Shown here: positions 44,951-58,023 of the stretch, piece after piece
Numbering within the stretch: position 1 is the stretch's first letter
How the letters are laid out: every line of letters begins with the position of its first letter
Assembly: GCA_900074885.1 (NCBI GenBank)
Contig: FJUW01000001.1
Span: 1 to 64,000, forward strand
Origin: Rhynchosporium graminicola
Taxonomy: Eukaryota; Ascomycota; Leotiomycetes; Helotiales; Ploettnerulaceae
Reading direction: 5' to 3'
DNA length: 64,000 nucleotides
Position numbers and translations under genes: made by a program
The notes under the pieces: model-generated
Seen by the model: the letters and a program-made list of their open reading frames with translations, nothing else
Told to the model about the DNA's origin: nothing
Database searches by the model: none

Positions 44951-47611
44951 GGTAAGCCAGTAAGTACATCACTAAGCAAAAACGAATTTATTATTCGACA
45001 AAATGATTTACATGGCGGAAAACTTGAAGAATTTGAATCTGGATTAGAATTTGAATGAGTTGATTTGAATAGGACCTCGAGTTGAAGCAAATCTAGAATC
45101 AAAGTGATTGTTTGATTCTGTAATTGATTTAATTTGCTTTGGCGATACTCGTCGACCAAAACCACTACTCGCCAGGTCGGCAACAAAATTCGTTCTTGGG
45201 TTTCTGTCAATGATTACACTGAGCTAGGTAAGCTTGATCTTCATAGGTATAGTCAGGTACCCGACATACTCAGTAGAACTACTGCGGCCACATACATGAC
45301 CAGACTTACCAGACTATTGAACATCTTCCATTCCGCACACCTAGATAAAGCTTGAAGTTTTTCGGCCATTGTTTACACATGTCTCCTCGCATGGGGGACT
45401 GCTCTCGGGGTTATCATTGCGACTTACACAAATTTCCGAGGGGTTTTCAAGTATTTATTGACTTAGGTATCTTGATGTGATGAATGAGGGAGGTTACAAG
45501 CAAGCCAGAAATCATCATTCTACAAGAGATTGTCAGAATATTTGACTGTTTGACAGCGTCTATCGTAATTACAAAGGAGGACCACTTGGATGCTTCCATT
45601 CTCCGACAGGTGACAACAACGGTTTCGTTCACACCAACTGAATGAATGACTGTCATACCGAATTACATGAGTGTCTGTTCCAAGCTATAATTTCACCTGT
45701 CGAAATAGCAATGAACCATAATGTAAATCCATGGCGTAAAAATCTCATCATAGATCCCCAATGCGGTCCATCAGTCAGGAGCTGCGGAATCTCCTTTGGG
45801 ACTCCTGACGGCAACTAAGAAAGAAATACCCGAGATTGAAGTCCACAATCGGACGATCTTTTCCTACGCGACACAACACCATTGAACTCTTCGCGCCTTC
45901 CACATTGAATATTCATCAACAAGCTCCACGGGCTCCCGCAGTTTCCTACCGAGTCCATCCTGCATTAACACCAAGTCTGCGAGTCTGCATGCGCCGGTCT
46001 ATTGTCAGTATGCAGGAATCTGCACACAAAGGGATTAGCGTGCAGCACGTATCCGATCAATAGTCTTCTGAGATGCTGGCAATCAATACACATTATCTAT
46101 CATGATCCGGTTAATCAATGGCACCCAATCGCATCTCCACGCTATGTCTATGAGCCGCATCGACGTGCAACAGATTCAGCTTCCATGACCTCAGCCAGGG
46201 ACAAGACTTGATATTGCTAGAAGCCGCCCATGTGCCAACCAACACCTGCATGCATTATCTGACAGCGCAGCTCCCTATCGTCATTGCCACTTCGCTGCCT
46301 CAGTTTTTTGAAAGTCTTCTAAAGTTTTTTACGCTCCCTATGGCACGGTCATGCTTTCAGGCTCAATTTCCTGTAGCGGACTGGCACTAGAGAGCTCCAA
46401 AAAAATCTACTACCGTACGAACATACGAGTAAACACGAAGTCGCCGGCTTTGAATACTTAGTTGTCTCAGTCACTTATCAAAACCACTATTTACATCTAC
46501 CGCATTACTACTCAGCAGGGCTCAGGTTTAGCTTCCCACATTAAACGCTCAATGTGAAGAAGCGGTTCGGATCGTTCAGAACATACCGGGAAAGGTTCAT
46601 CCAATTCTTACCGCCCCTAGTAAATCCACGAAAATCTTCACTACAGGGGTACCTATTGTTAGCATCTGGGCCAATTGAATCATCCCGGCGCAGACGACGC
46701 CTCAGACGACCCGCCGAGCCGCCCTTCTCAAATACCGAAATATTGAAAATTGCATACCAGTCCCACGCCTAACAGACGATTTACGCGAGGGTCCTAACGT
46801 CCAGATGTAAGTGCGGGAAGTCCGTTACGGGTAGGCGGGAAATGCCGATTTGTGGAAAGCGAGAACGCCCAAATGAGAATATCTAGAGATATATTTTTCA
46901 ATACTACACACCTCGAATTGTTTCGAGTGAATTTAGAAATGCTTTGGAGCACTGCTTTTTTATTTCTATTGATTTTTGATGACATTTAATTCATCAGAAT
47001 AATACGTTATACTAAGGCTGGGACAATTGCGAGCCTGCCTCAAATTCGGCAGCTTCCCGCCCACACGTAGAGAGTCCTTACTTCAAGATGTCAAGGCGAT
47101 TTAGATATTGCCAGTTGAGCTCACAGCCCCAGTTCGTTGGAGATCTTCAACAGCAAACGGAAAGATTAGCGCTCCGAGCTGAGCTGCCGAGGCGTTGGTG
47201 ATTCAAGTTTGGCCCAGTATAGCGCGAAGCTCATCTGCAGTATCGACGATTGCGCTTTATTCTCGACACAAGCAAAAAGTATTTGAGCGAAGCCACACGG
47301 GTCGAGTAATATCTACTCTCAGCTACTGCACTGAAAGGCGCGAAATCCTGTGGACCAGGTTTCACAAGGCCTAGATGGTCCTCACTAACACCTTTAAACG
47401 TTGATGGACGACCTACAAAGTAATTGAGCATAGGCCACAGAGATACTGAATGTGCGCTGATGAGTAGTGCAATTCCCATCATTGATTGCCTGAATAGGTA
47501 GAGCTCGAAGAACAGATCCTTACACCGAATCGAGCCTCTGGCAAACCATCAGAATATTCGAACAACGAGAGGCGGCAGTTTTCAAACGGTTTCTCGTACA
47601 ACATGCACCTT

Positions 47612-47773
47612 GTACGAAAGGGGGTTGACAGTGGGTCTCGCCCACCGTTGAATGCAGCAAGGTTAGTCTTCCAATCAGCAATTTACATTTCCAGAAATTT
47701 CTCTATGAACTTCCTCAAATGTTAAGCCAGAAGACAAGGCTGGACGAGATCCACTGTCAACCCCCTTTCGTAC
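47612..47773 (+). mobile_element. MITE family member, copy 2 (162 bp)
   Basis: Its terminal inverted repeats are near perfect over about 24 bp: gtacgaaagggggttgacag at the left, and its complement ctgtcaaccccctttcgtac at the right. They continue as tgggtctcg / cgagatcca. The length is identical to copy 1 at 33801-33962. There is no open reading frame of note. Confidence 0.9.
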
Positions 47774-48982
47774 TTCTCATCTCCAGACCAGATGATATAT
47801 GGACTTCCGCAGATACGAGTTGAGGAGCTGCAATCCACATATTGTCACTTACTCGTAGAGCCTTCTGCACGGCCATCTATCAGTACACGCACAAAGCAAA
47901 CACCCAGCAGCTGTCAGTTCGTCAAGGTTTCTCTTCCGATAGGTGCAATAGATACGCTAGGCTCGGCTACGCTACGGGAGCTTATTCATTGAACTGAAAA
48001 TCACGCAACTAGCCTCTAGTGGAGCCTCTAACATCATATTCGCTATCCACACCGGAAGGAGAATATGCTTGGTGGTTGGGATAAATAAACACTTACCCTG
48101 TGTCTACCAGCACGAGCCGCAGGAACAGCAAGGAATAGAATCCAATCATTCACCTGATTTAAATCTGATTGTGGAAGAGAATCTGCTAGAACTAGGTTAT
48201 TCCAGTACGCAACAGGGTTTATTTACCCTCACGACCAAGTAAATTCATTTTCCAAAACTCAAAAGACTCGTGCGTGGCATTAAAGGGAAAGATAAGGTAG
48301 CCCACGACTAGACTCCGACGTGTACAGATCTGCTTTGGTTTCCCCATCTTTGGATATGGCAAAAGCTGGGAAGGTTGGAAGTTTTAGAAAACTAACCTCG
48401 TGTGGCCCCGGCTCTGGTCAAAGCTGTAGGTCATAACAATATCGACCGACGCTTTAGGTACTGACTGACTGTCAATTTGTAGGTAATCTAGTTTCGGGAA
48501 CCCAAACTAGTTACCTTCCCTGCTTCCCGAGAGTTCCATGCGGTACGGCTATGGGCTTTCAGATTTTGCCTTCCTTATAGGCAGCCACTTCTCTGCCACA
48601 TGCATGCAAGCTTATCTATTGCATCTAAGTATAGGATATCGCATTCAATTGAGGCATTAGTCCTGTCCTTAATGTGCCAAATCAAGCTAGGATGAATGTC
48701 AAACTTCGCTAATATGCTCCATTTTGTTAACTCTGGTATTGGTGCAGACATAAGTACTACTATACAAGTGAGGGACGAGACCAGACCGCTCGTTCTTTCC
48801 GAAAACGTGCCATCTCGTAAGTAATATCATTCCAACCCCCAAAAATTTACGTTTAGTGTTCACCACACTCAACACGCATCTTGTTCGTTTTATTCTGTGT
48901 ACAGTAAAAGCTTCTCGCTTCAGTGATTTCTTCGTGTCTCATCACTTCAAATTTGGTCTTGCTCGATTGAAAGTCTGTAGCG

Positions 48983-51779
48983 ATGAAGGCCGCCTTGAAG
49001 TCTCTCTTTCCTTCGAAGAAGAGCGTTACCGAGCCCAAAACATCTGCACAATCTTTCTCTTTACCTGGAACCGAATCCAGAGATGAATCGAAAGAATTGT
49101 GTGTAGGGATTCAGGGGAGTGTTACGGCCAGTTGGTTACATCATCAGCAATGTATGAAAAATGTGACCGAAGGCTATGACTATGAAGGCGCCGTGTTCAA
49201 GAGAGACAAGAATAACTACATATGTTCTCCCGCGCAAGTGGAGACGTCTATTTTTTTCCAGCAGGTGATGCTGATGAATGTGAAAGTAAGTCATGCCGTC
49301 TATTGTAGGTAAACGGTAAACCTTGCTAATATGAGACTTAAGTGTGCCATAACTTGGAACACGTTCATTATCAAGTTCGTTATAGAGAAGATGCTAGAGA
49401 AGGCAGTCGACCTCGACTCCGTTCCGCTTGGTGGAGATCAACGGATACAGATGATTTCCTCTATGAAACACCTTCATGAATGCAAGAAAAATCAGTTCGC
49501 TGCCTTTGTGATGGCCGAAAAGCTTCTAGTGGTTTGGGACGATGACCCAAACAACATTGTCCAGCGCGCGCACGACATCGAGGCCAAGATGTGTCTTTCT
49601 ATCTGGGGTCCCGCGGAGGGATACTCCAAGGAGGAGTGGAATTTCAACGCAAAAAGTCTCGGTATCTCAGGAGATACGCTTTCCCCTGCTGAAATCGAAG
49701 ACGAAGAAGCAGTAACGGAGAAACCACGGAAAACACTGCTCATCAATCCGATCATCGTTGGTTTAACCCTGACATTGCTCACCACCGCAATCGGGTTAGG
49801 TTTTCGAAATCTCGCCCAGGAGATCGCAGTCGATGGAAATTTCCTCCGATTGGCGCTGCTCATCGTCGTCCCAGCTCAGGTTTTCGTGTCTCTGTTTTTC
49901 ATGCAGATTGTCATCGTCAACATTGCCCAAATGTTTGGCCCCATTAGTCAATTGACGCAGAACACTAAATTCTATTCTGGAAAGGCACCTACTCGTCTGA
50001 ACCACAAAGGTGCTCTCCCTCACGTCACCATTCAGATGCCGGTCTATAAGGAAGGCTTGGTCGGGGTGATTATGCCTACCATTTTCTCGTTAAAGGCCGC
50101 CATGGCAACCTACGAAATGCAGGGCGGTTCATCAAACATCTTCATCAATGATGACGGCATGCAGCTTCTTCCTGAAGAAGATGCTCAAGCTCGACGCAAT
50201 TTCTACGACGAGCAGAATATCGGCTGGGTAGCTCGACCACGTCACAATCCAAACCCCCAGGAAGGTGAGACAAGGTTCGTCCGGAAGGGGAAATTCAAGA
50301 AGGCCTCGAACATGAATTACGCCTTGATGGTCAGCAACAAAGTCGAAGAAAAGCTTCATTCGGTCGAGCGTCACAAAAATTGGGGCGCTGATGAAGAACA
50401 AGAGGCATATGAGAGCTGTCTAGCAGATGTCCTGACCGGAGAAGAGGGACGTGCATGGGCTGAAGGGAATATTCGCGTGGGTGACTACATTCTGATAATC
50501 GATTCGGATACTCGAGTCCCTCGGGATTGTTTGCTCGATGCTGCAAACGAGATGGAGCAATCGCCTGAGGTCGGGATTCTGCAATTTTCATCAGGGGTCA
50601 TGCAGGTAACCGACAGCTTTTTTGAGAATGGGTACGGTCATGTTTCCTGCCCTGCAAAAATTTACTTTGAAATTGCTGTTTGTATTTGCACATGCTTACT
50701 TGGCCCTGTCATCCTTTTAGTATTACCTTCTTCACAAATCTGATCTATACTGCCATTTGCTACACGGTCGCCAATGGCGATGTCTCTCCATTTGTTGGGC
50801 ACAACGCAATTTTGCGATGGTCAGCACTACAGCAAGTTGTATACAAGGACGAAGACGAGTACGAGAAATTCTGGTCCGAGTCCCATGTATCAGAAGACTT
50901 TGACATGTCTCTACGGCTACAGGTTGAAGGCTATACCATTCGACTCGCGTCATACACTGGCGATGGTTTCAAAGAAGGTGTGTCCCTCACAGTCTACGAC
51001 GAGCTCAGTCGATGGGAAAAGTACGCATACGGCTGCAATGAGCTCCTCTTCCATCCTTTCCGCTTCTGGATCACCCGAGGACCTTTCACTCCCCTTTTCA
51101 AAGAGTTCATCTTCTCTAACATTCGAATCACGTCGAAAATTACCATTCTGGCGTACATTGGAACGTATTATGCAATCGGTGCGGCATGGATCCTCACTCT
51201 AGCAAATTACTTTTTGATTGGCTGGTTCAACGGATACCTGGACAAATACTACCTAGACTCCTTCAAAGTCTTCTTTTCACTTGTCATCGTTTTCAGTGCA
51301 TTGGGCAACGTGTCTCTCGCAGTCTTGCGCTACAGACTGGGACAGAAGACACTTCTCGGTGGTCGTAAGTTACCAAATCTCCGTCACCAGTCTTGATTTG
51401 ACTAACAATCCACTTTGCAGTCTTTGAAAACTTCAAATGGCTTCTCTTGATGACTGTCTTCCTTGGCGGAATTTCCCTACACGTCTCCGAATCCCTCCTC
51501 TGCCACTTCTTCGAAATCGACATGACATGGGGCGCCACGGCCAAAGAAATTGAAGACGTCTCCTTCTTCGAAGAACTTCCTCGTCTTTTGAAGCGCTTCA
51601 AATTCACATTTATTTTCTGCTTCGGCTCAGCAATCTTGATGATTGTTTGCGCAATGGTCTTGCCTTGGGAGTGGCAGATTAAGGATTTCGTTTCGATTTT
51701 CCCGTTGTGTACAGTGGTCATTAGTCATTTCTTGTTGCCGATTGCTTTGAATCCTGCTTTGATGACTTTTACGTGGTAG
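48983..51779 (+). CDS. Fungal family-2 glycosyltransferase, multipass membrane protein (GT2 type)
   Basis: There are four exons: 48983-49285, 49343-50631, 50721-51364 and 51421-51779 (864 residues). After a cytosolic N-terminus, two membrane segments lie at about 233-256 and 268-298. The processive GT2 core follows: MPVYKEG near 333, NDDG near 370, DSDT near 488, ED at 589-590 in VSEDFDMS, and SRWEKY near 627, equivalent to the Q/RxxRW block of cellulose and chitin synthases. Four or more C-terminal membrane helices end at PALMTFTW. The layout matches the conserved fungal GT2 needed for hyphal growth on solid surfaces in plant pathogens such as Zymoseptoria and Fusarium. The polysaccharide made is not known. 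Exon 1 ends at MNVK with GTAAGT; the exon 2 acceptor follows cttaag. Confidence 0.9.
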
Positions 51780-52159
51780 ATGAGCTATCCATATGACGTC
51801 GTTCTTTAGCTGGGAGTTTTATGTGGAACGAACAGATTTGATTTGACACGAATTATGGGCTCTAGGTTGGCTTTGGCGTTGGTGTTCATGCAAGAGATTT
51901 TACATACGGGAGCTAATAGTTAGACGGATTAAATGTGCTGCAAATTTCTTGGCGAATCGGCACGGTATAATGGTAATATAAGAAGGGAGGTTTGTGCACC
52001 TTTTGTGGAGAGGCCGACTATAGCACGTTTTACAGCTTTAAGCGTATATAAATAAATCTTCAATTATCACTTCGTCCTACTTGCTGTCATTCACCTGTTT
52101 CACGCTCGTTCAACATCCCTAAGCCCTCGAGTTACCATCTCACTCAAAAACCGCGAAGC
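51780..52159. other. Convergent 3' regions
   Basis: This 380-bp stretch between the stop codons of two convergent genes holds only untranslated sequence. Confidence 0.6.
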
Positions 52160-52923
52160 TCAGTCCTTGGCTATAGCTTTGTCGATCATTGACTTCAATC
52201 CAGACGGATTTGCTCCAACGAGCTCACCAACCACATCCCCGTTCTTGTAAGCTTTGAATGCCGGCAAGGCCCTGATCCCCTGCTCCTCAGCAATGTCGGA
52301 TTGCTCATCAATATCGACCTTGAAGAATTTATTGTTCGGATACTCTGTAGAAAATCTAAGTGGTAGAAATGTACATGTTAGCATATGAGCCATATCATGA
52401 CTGTAAAACACTTGAAGAAACGCCACCTTACAAATACACTTGCAAGCGAGAGGCAGGAACGCTATGAGTGAAAACGATTGATCACAGATTGTGCAAGGTT
52501 TGAAGTACAGTAGAACAGGTAATGAATAGTAACTTACTGGTCGTACTGAGGGCCGATAAAATGGCATGGTCCGCACCAAACGGCAGTAAACTCGACAATG
52601 ACGACTTTCTCAGACTTGAGAGTGTCTCTGAATTCACCAGGGCTGTAAACTCTTGGTATCAGTATCCAGAATCTCGATTGTATGCAAATCGAAGCTTATC
52701 ACACGTATTTACCCTTTGGGTATGCATGAATGTCTCGCACGAACCTGTTGATATCTTGGACACCAGTGGTGTGAACCCTGTGCTTCTGATTCATCACGTT
52801 TTCCATTCCGTTGTAGCCTTTACCCTCGGCTATGGAAATATGGATGTTGATATCTGGTTGAGGAAGTGTTGCAGATAGGGCTGAAGTTGTAAGCAGAGCT
52901 CCGAGCAGGGAGGAGAGTTGCAT
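52160..52923 (-). CDS. Thioredoxin-like protein with signal peptide
   Basis: Two exons are clear: 52642-52538 (or starting slightly upstream), with SPGEFRDTL and the redox site AVWCGPCHFIGP, and 52355-52160, with FFKVDIDEQSDIAEEQGIRALPAF (including the cis-Pro block) to the stop. The proposed first exon starts at 52923 with a signal-peptide-like MQLSSLLGALLTTSALSA. Its donor is uncertain: the strong GGTAAAT site gives the wrong phase, whereas GT|GTGATA at about 52703 or AG|GTTCGT at about 52745 keeps frame (about 173 residues with the first). Thioredoxins are normally cytosolic or mitochondrial. If the leader is real, this one enters the secretory route, where it would act as a disulfide reductase or isomerase (inference). 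Confidence 0.75.
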
Positions 52924-55897
52924 CTTGGCTGCTACAGATGGTGATTGTTGAGTTACGGAGGGCTGAGAATTTTCACTGAGAATTCAAGGAAAGTTTGCGT
53001 TGGAGGAATATGATAAAGAACAGGCAGGCTCAGATCCCAAGCCCCCGTTATATATATGGAGCAAGTGCTACATTGCTTAGAATGCATTAAAAGCTCGTGG
53101 TCGAGACCCAGTATTTTGGAATTTCTTGATGGTAAAGTCGGACAAGAGAACGTTGTGTTTTCAAAAAGATCGACGACTTCGGACTCTCGTGTAACTCGAG
53201 ATGAAAGTCTGTGACCACTATCGGACGACAACGCAAAATTCGATTGCATCGAGTGGGTTTACATCTCCAAAATAGATGAATCGAAACTATACTAAAGTTT
53301 CTTACTCTATTTTTTATGGCATGCTTCCAACATAGTCAATATCAATAATCAAAGCCCTTGTAACATCTCGGAATCAAGTGGCTGTAGGTCTCATTCTCAC
53401 ATGATCTACCCCAAGGACAGGCTCTCTTCGCCAGCGCTTCCAAGTGCTTCCCTGTATTCCGCTGTGCCGATGGAGATCGGTTCCACCACCTAATATTTCT
53501 TGGATCGTCATCGAAAGGTGCACTATGCGACGACACCGAATTTAAAATCAAAACACAAGATTTCCTGCATGTCACTGCTTCTCTCTGATGCTCCTGGGAC
53601 CTTGCATGGAATGAGCAGTCTGCTGATGGATTTCGATATGGGGTTTCTTGCATTACTGATCAGGGGAGAGATGGCAAGCAATCAGATGGATGTTCAGCCA
53701 TAGATGATCAAGAGAATACTTAGATCTTCGCCTTCAATGGAACTAGATTATGCTTTCATAATCTTGCTTCTGCGAACTAGCAGGACCACTTGTATGCATC
53801 GGACAAGGGTATAGCAACAAGCTATCACCACATCTATTCACTTCCTGGGAATATATGTAACTCAAGCAGGTACAGCAGGCAATCCATGTATAAGTTCTTC
53901 ACGTGTGTGTCGAAGTGCGCCGCCGATCACAATTCTTACCCAACTCCACCTAATGCTTGTTTACTTCGGCTGCCGATCCAGTGCTCGCCTAATAACAATG
54001 TTTGTGCCCGACGTAGGAATGGATTCGAAAGTTCTATGCTAAGCAGTATTGATGACACTGGAAATATTCCTGCCTTCAAACAACGGATATGGGAAATCGC
54101 AACCCTTATTCGTCACAAGAAAAAGAGCTAAGACTTGTATCTGCCCGCCTCACAAAACTCAATCGAGGTGGCACCAGGACATATTGAACCTTGTGAACAA
54201 GTATGAGAACAAAATGTGGGCTGCTGCCACACGTTAGGAAAGCCACAAACTTATGGCTTATCCTCGTTCAGATTTTGAGCTACGTCATGGACCCATCCTG
54301 GTAAGGTAGGCTTTGCTAATATCGTAGCTCATAGAATAGATTACTGCTTTTCGAGACAATATTGAATTTGTGATCTGGAGTTAGGAAGTATTGACTACAG
54401 AAGAAACTTGCCGCTGCACCTCTCCTGGAGGGTCTAGTTACCAAGAAGTTGTGAGACAATGAGGTGTGAAGTACTATGAACAGTATCTTTTTGCGATTTC
54501 CGTATAATTACGAATGGAGATATGAATCTGCTTATGCCAGGAATTTGAGGAAGGTCGAGCGAGTACTCTCTATGCGTATCAAGAGCATGTTACGGATCGA
54601 CCGGTGTCTACTAAAGGCAAGCTTCAGACAACAAGGTTTTTGAACCGTTTTTCGATGGCTTCTTTTCGCATGGTACATCCAAAAGCGAATAGTTTGGCTG
54701 GTATGATGATACATAGGGGTCAGTCTCTTCGTGGAACCTGAAATCAAGAAAAGCCAAGGAAGAGTACTTTTCCATTTTTCGACCTATTTAACCATTATCA
54801 GGTTGTTCCCTTGTCTCAAGATACCTAATTCCGGTACAGAAATACAAAAATTTCAGTGCAACCAGATAGAGTAGTATTCCAACAAGATCTATTCGCAGAT
54901 TCGGTCATGATTTCTCCCTGAATCGTAGACATCCGAATCAGATATGAGCGTAAACTCTTCGAAGACTTCCTCGCAGTGAAATTACTCGTTGGAATATAAA
55001 TTTTACCCACTACTGAATTCAAAAATAATTGTATCGTCCGTTTTTCTTACAGTTAGCATTAATGCTTTGCTAGCAGAAATGGCGAAATGCAAGGGAAGAT
55101 ACGTTTGGCATAAAACGCTCAAAAAGTGGTGAGAGGAAATGTTATGGGACTGTGTCCGTAGTAGCACACAGATCACAAGAATAGAGGTCAAATAATTTGG
55201 GAAGTCCAAATGTAAGCAGAACAGGAGTTTTGGAACTGAGTGTAACAAATTATGTTCCGGTTAAGATTTGGGGAACTTGGGGTTCGCTTAAAAAGCCTAT
55301 TCGGCTTAGTGCTAAACATAAAGTGTCACGTGCACAAAGTAACATGGAAAGCTTCATTGACTTCAACTTCTCTCATCCTTCATCATCTGGTTTGAGGGCC
55401 ATACCTTCTTACGCGGAACTCAGCTGATATATTCTAATACGCTAAATGCAATATTGGGCTCTGTAAGACACTTCTGATTTGTCAAATGAGACTTGCATCA
55501 ATTACCGGCAACCTGGTTCGGCCGGCACGCCTACACACGGGAGAGATCATTTGCGATAAGACACAACTTAGCACGGCGTCCAATTGTGATCGAATGGCGA
55601 CTTGAAAATGGCCTGGAGGACATCATAGCGCTTTCGTTTTGCCGTCTGCCCTGCAAGCTTGCACCAACTAAAGACCCCCTCATCCACTTCCCGATCAAGG
55701 ATAAACAGACGAAACCCTCCTCGGCAGCGTTTTCTTATTGCTTTTCTGTTTCCCTCTCTACTCCTCAAATTAATGTGTCTGTTCTTCTAAGTTCGTTTGG
55801 AATTCATGAACCCGCCTTCTTCTCGACGTCATGCTCCATCGTCGTTGTACTGTCCTCTACCAATTTGCTCGCAATTGATTTTAGCCATCAGATCGCG
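52924..55897. other. 3-kb spacer, no gene supported
   Basis: Short frames only, none with domains. The last few hundred bases are the promoter and 5' leader of the Zn2Cys6 gene, with a pyrimidine-rich tract near 55740-55760. Confidence 0.5.
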
Positions 55898-57721
55898 ATG
55901 CAATCACAGGCTCTAGACCCGGAGCCGACGGTGAGAAGAGGCCGAGTTATGAGATCAGGTATCACGCGTTCTAGAAAAGGGTGTGCCACCTGTAAGAAGC
56001 GCAAGAAAAAGTGCGACGAGACACCAGGAGAATCTTGTAAGCTGACCGGAGACTGGTTTATACAAACGGACATGGTCTTTTCTGGAGCGACTTGTATGCT
56101 GACGATCATCTGAGGTTTAAATTGCAGTAAAGGTAACATAAGATGTTCGGGTTATCCACAACGAGCCGACTGGTCACCAGAAAATCCGCTTCGAAGGCCG
56201 TCGGCAAGGAGATGTCAAGCCATGATTGTACAGGACAGCAATTTTTCGCCTCAACAAGATCCCATAGACCCAATCCAGGGAAATTATGATTTCGACTTTT
56301 CTCTGAATCTATTGCACTTACAAGACGACGAAGGAGTCGAGAATCAGATGATCGCAGATCATTATGGCCCTCATAACAACAACATTGTAGTGGACCCCTT
56401 ATATCAAGACAACTTCTTGTACAATGGAGACATCTCCCATTTCGAGGGAATGCAACAACTTAGCCCGTTTCAGTACTTTCGGCTTCCACATCTCATTATT
56501 GGTGTGGACACCCTCCTTCAAAAACAGCTGTTTGACCAATATAGATTCTCAACATCCACATTCCTGACAACGTCTTCAACGCCTGAGAACCTATTCAACT
56601 CCATCGTCCTTCCTCTTGCTGTTCAAGACAAGACCCTGATGAGACTGCTACTCAGTCTTGCTGGTTCCCAATCACTGAAGCGAGTTCCACCTGGGTCAAA
56701 TCCGGAGCTGCAGAGGGAAACTGTTCGGCTACACCAAGAAGCGCAGCAAGAGCAGTATCGACGAGTTCAAATCATGAAGGCACACCTCTTCGAATATCCC
56801 TCGGATTCCAATCATGATGGTGCTTCGATCTTGGCTCAAGTCCCGAGATACACTGACCGATACCTGGAGATCATCTTCGCCACCTACCTTATACTCTGCC
56901 TCTACGAAGTCTTTGAAGGGACTGGGGACGGCGCAGGAAGTGCACACTTGGCTTCTGCGGGATACATGATTGACCTTGCTTCTAAACTCCCACAGGATTC
57001 TGAAAGATCGCTGTCACTCTTCGGTGGTCAAAGGACGAAGATCCACCCCTGCTTGCTTGATTTTTATAACTACCATGGCTCTCTTGCAGGTGTGACTTCA
57101 CCCTCCATATCTATCATTCAACTTGAATATGATGAGGCCCCTGATACCTTTGGCCATGATCCACCCCTCGTTGGCGTACAAGACGGCCTATTAAATTTCA
57201 TACCTCGCATCTCTGCGCTCCGCAACGACGCAGACAAGAGTCATGGTGAATTCGATTATTCAATGATCAACACAGGCCTTGAGATATTCGCAGATCTAGA
57301 CGCATGGCGGCCCCAACCGACCTCCACGCCAACGGAGACTCTGGCTGCAGGCTTCTATCAGAAAGCATTGTTCATCTGGCTGTTTTCGATCATATACCCC
57401 AAGCAAAGTGGACACGAAAGAGTGCAAGACAACGTCAAGTGCATCTTGAAAGGGATGTGTGAAATACAACCTGGAGATGGCTTAATGGCTTGTATGCTAT
57501 TCCCACTATTCGTAGCTGGATCGGCAGCTTTGGAAAAGGAGGATAGAAAACAAGTCGTTGAGCATTTTGCAGCTTTGAAATTGTGGAGTGCATTTGGAAA
57601 TATCGACTCGACTTACAATACCGTGAAGGAGATGTGGAAACTTCGAGACGCTGGAGATGAAAACAGTTGGGATTGGGTGAGGCTGCTGAGATCGACGCAG
57701 ATGAGTATCTTGGTGACCTGA
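55898..57721 (+). CDS. Zn2Cys6 fungal transcription factor
   Basis: The exons are 55898-56036 and 56115-57721 (581 residues). The Gal4-type zinc cluster lies at residues 31-57 or nearby: CATC, KKRKKK, C, DETPGES, C, LN, C, SKGNIR, C, i.e. C-x2-C-x6-C-x7-C-x2-C-x6-C, followed by SGYP. The 78-nt intron splits the fourth Cys codon, and the zinc cluster is complete only with the acceptor ctgag at 56114. A second acceptor, attgcag, 13 nt downstream would shift frame and lose the fifth Cys. The rest is the fungal_TF_MHD-like helical region (for example YLEIIFATYLILCLYEVF and LAAGFYQKALFIWLFS), common in regulators of secondary or nutrient metabolism. The target is unknown; the nearest divergent genes are not an obvious pathway. 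Confidence 0.9.
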
Positions 57722-58023
57722 TAAGGCTGTAGTGGTCGAGAGGCAATGATTTTCGAATCGTTCTCGCCGGCGCTCCTTGGTTGCGTTGAAAAGAGTCGGA
57801 GTGGCTCAGTACTATGATTATGGTGGCGTATTGGCTAGCTCAAGGCCCTGATGATAGCACATGGCGTTGGCTTAACAATTGATATCATGTAAATATCATT
57901 AACTGCTATACTTTCTCCAAGTCTGCTTGTCGTACGAGCTCAGAAAAAGAGCTATGCGATCTATCAAATACAGATAAGAATCGTATTTAGCTTATCCAAA
58001 AGCTAACTGTCTGACTCCGCCTA
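57722..58023. other. Convergent 3' regions
   Basis: Short spacer between convergent stop codons; nothing else seen. Confidence 0.6.

Larger units (their letters stand above)
40352..48982. other. Gene-poor 8.6-kb region
   Basis: No intact gene is recognised. It holds decayed coding-like patches (40555-41600 and 44537-45210), a perfect hairpin at 42394, a diverged direct repeat at 43409 and 43543, and MITE copy 2 at 47612. The remainder shows short frames only. Confidence 0.55.
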
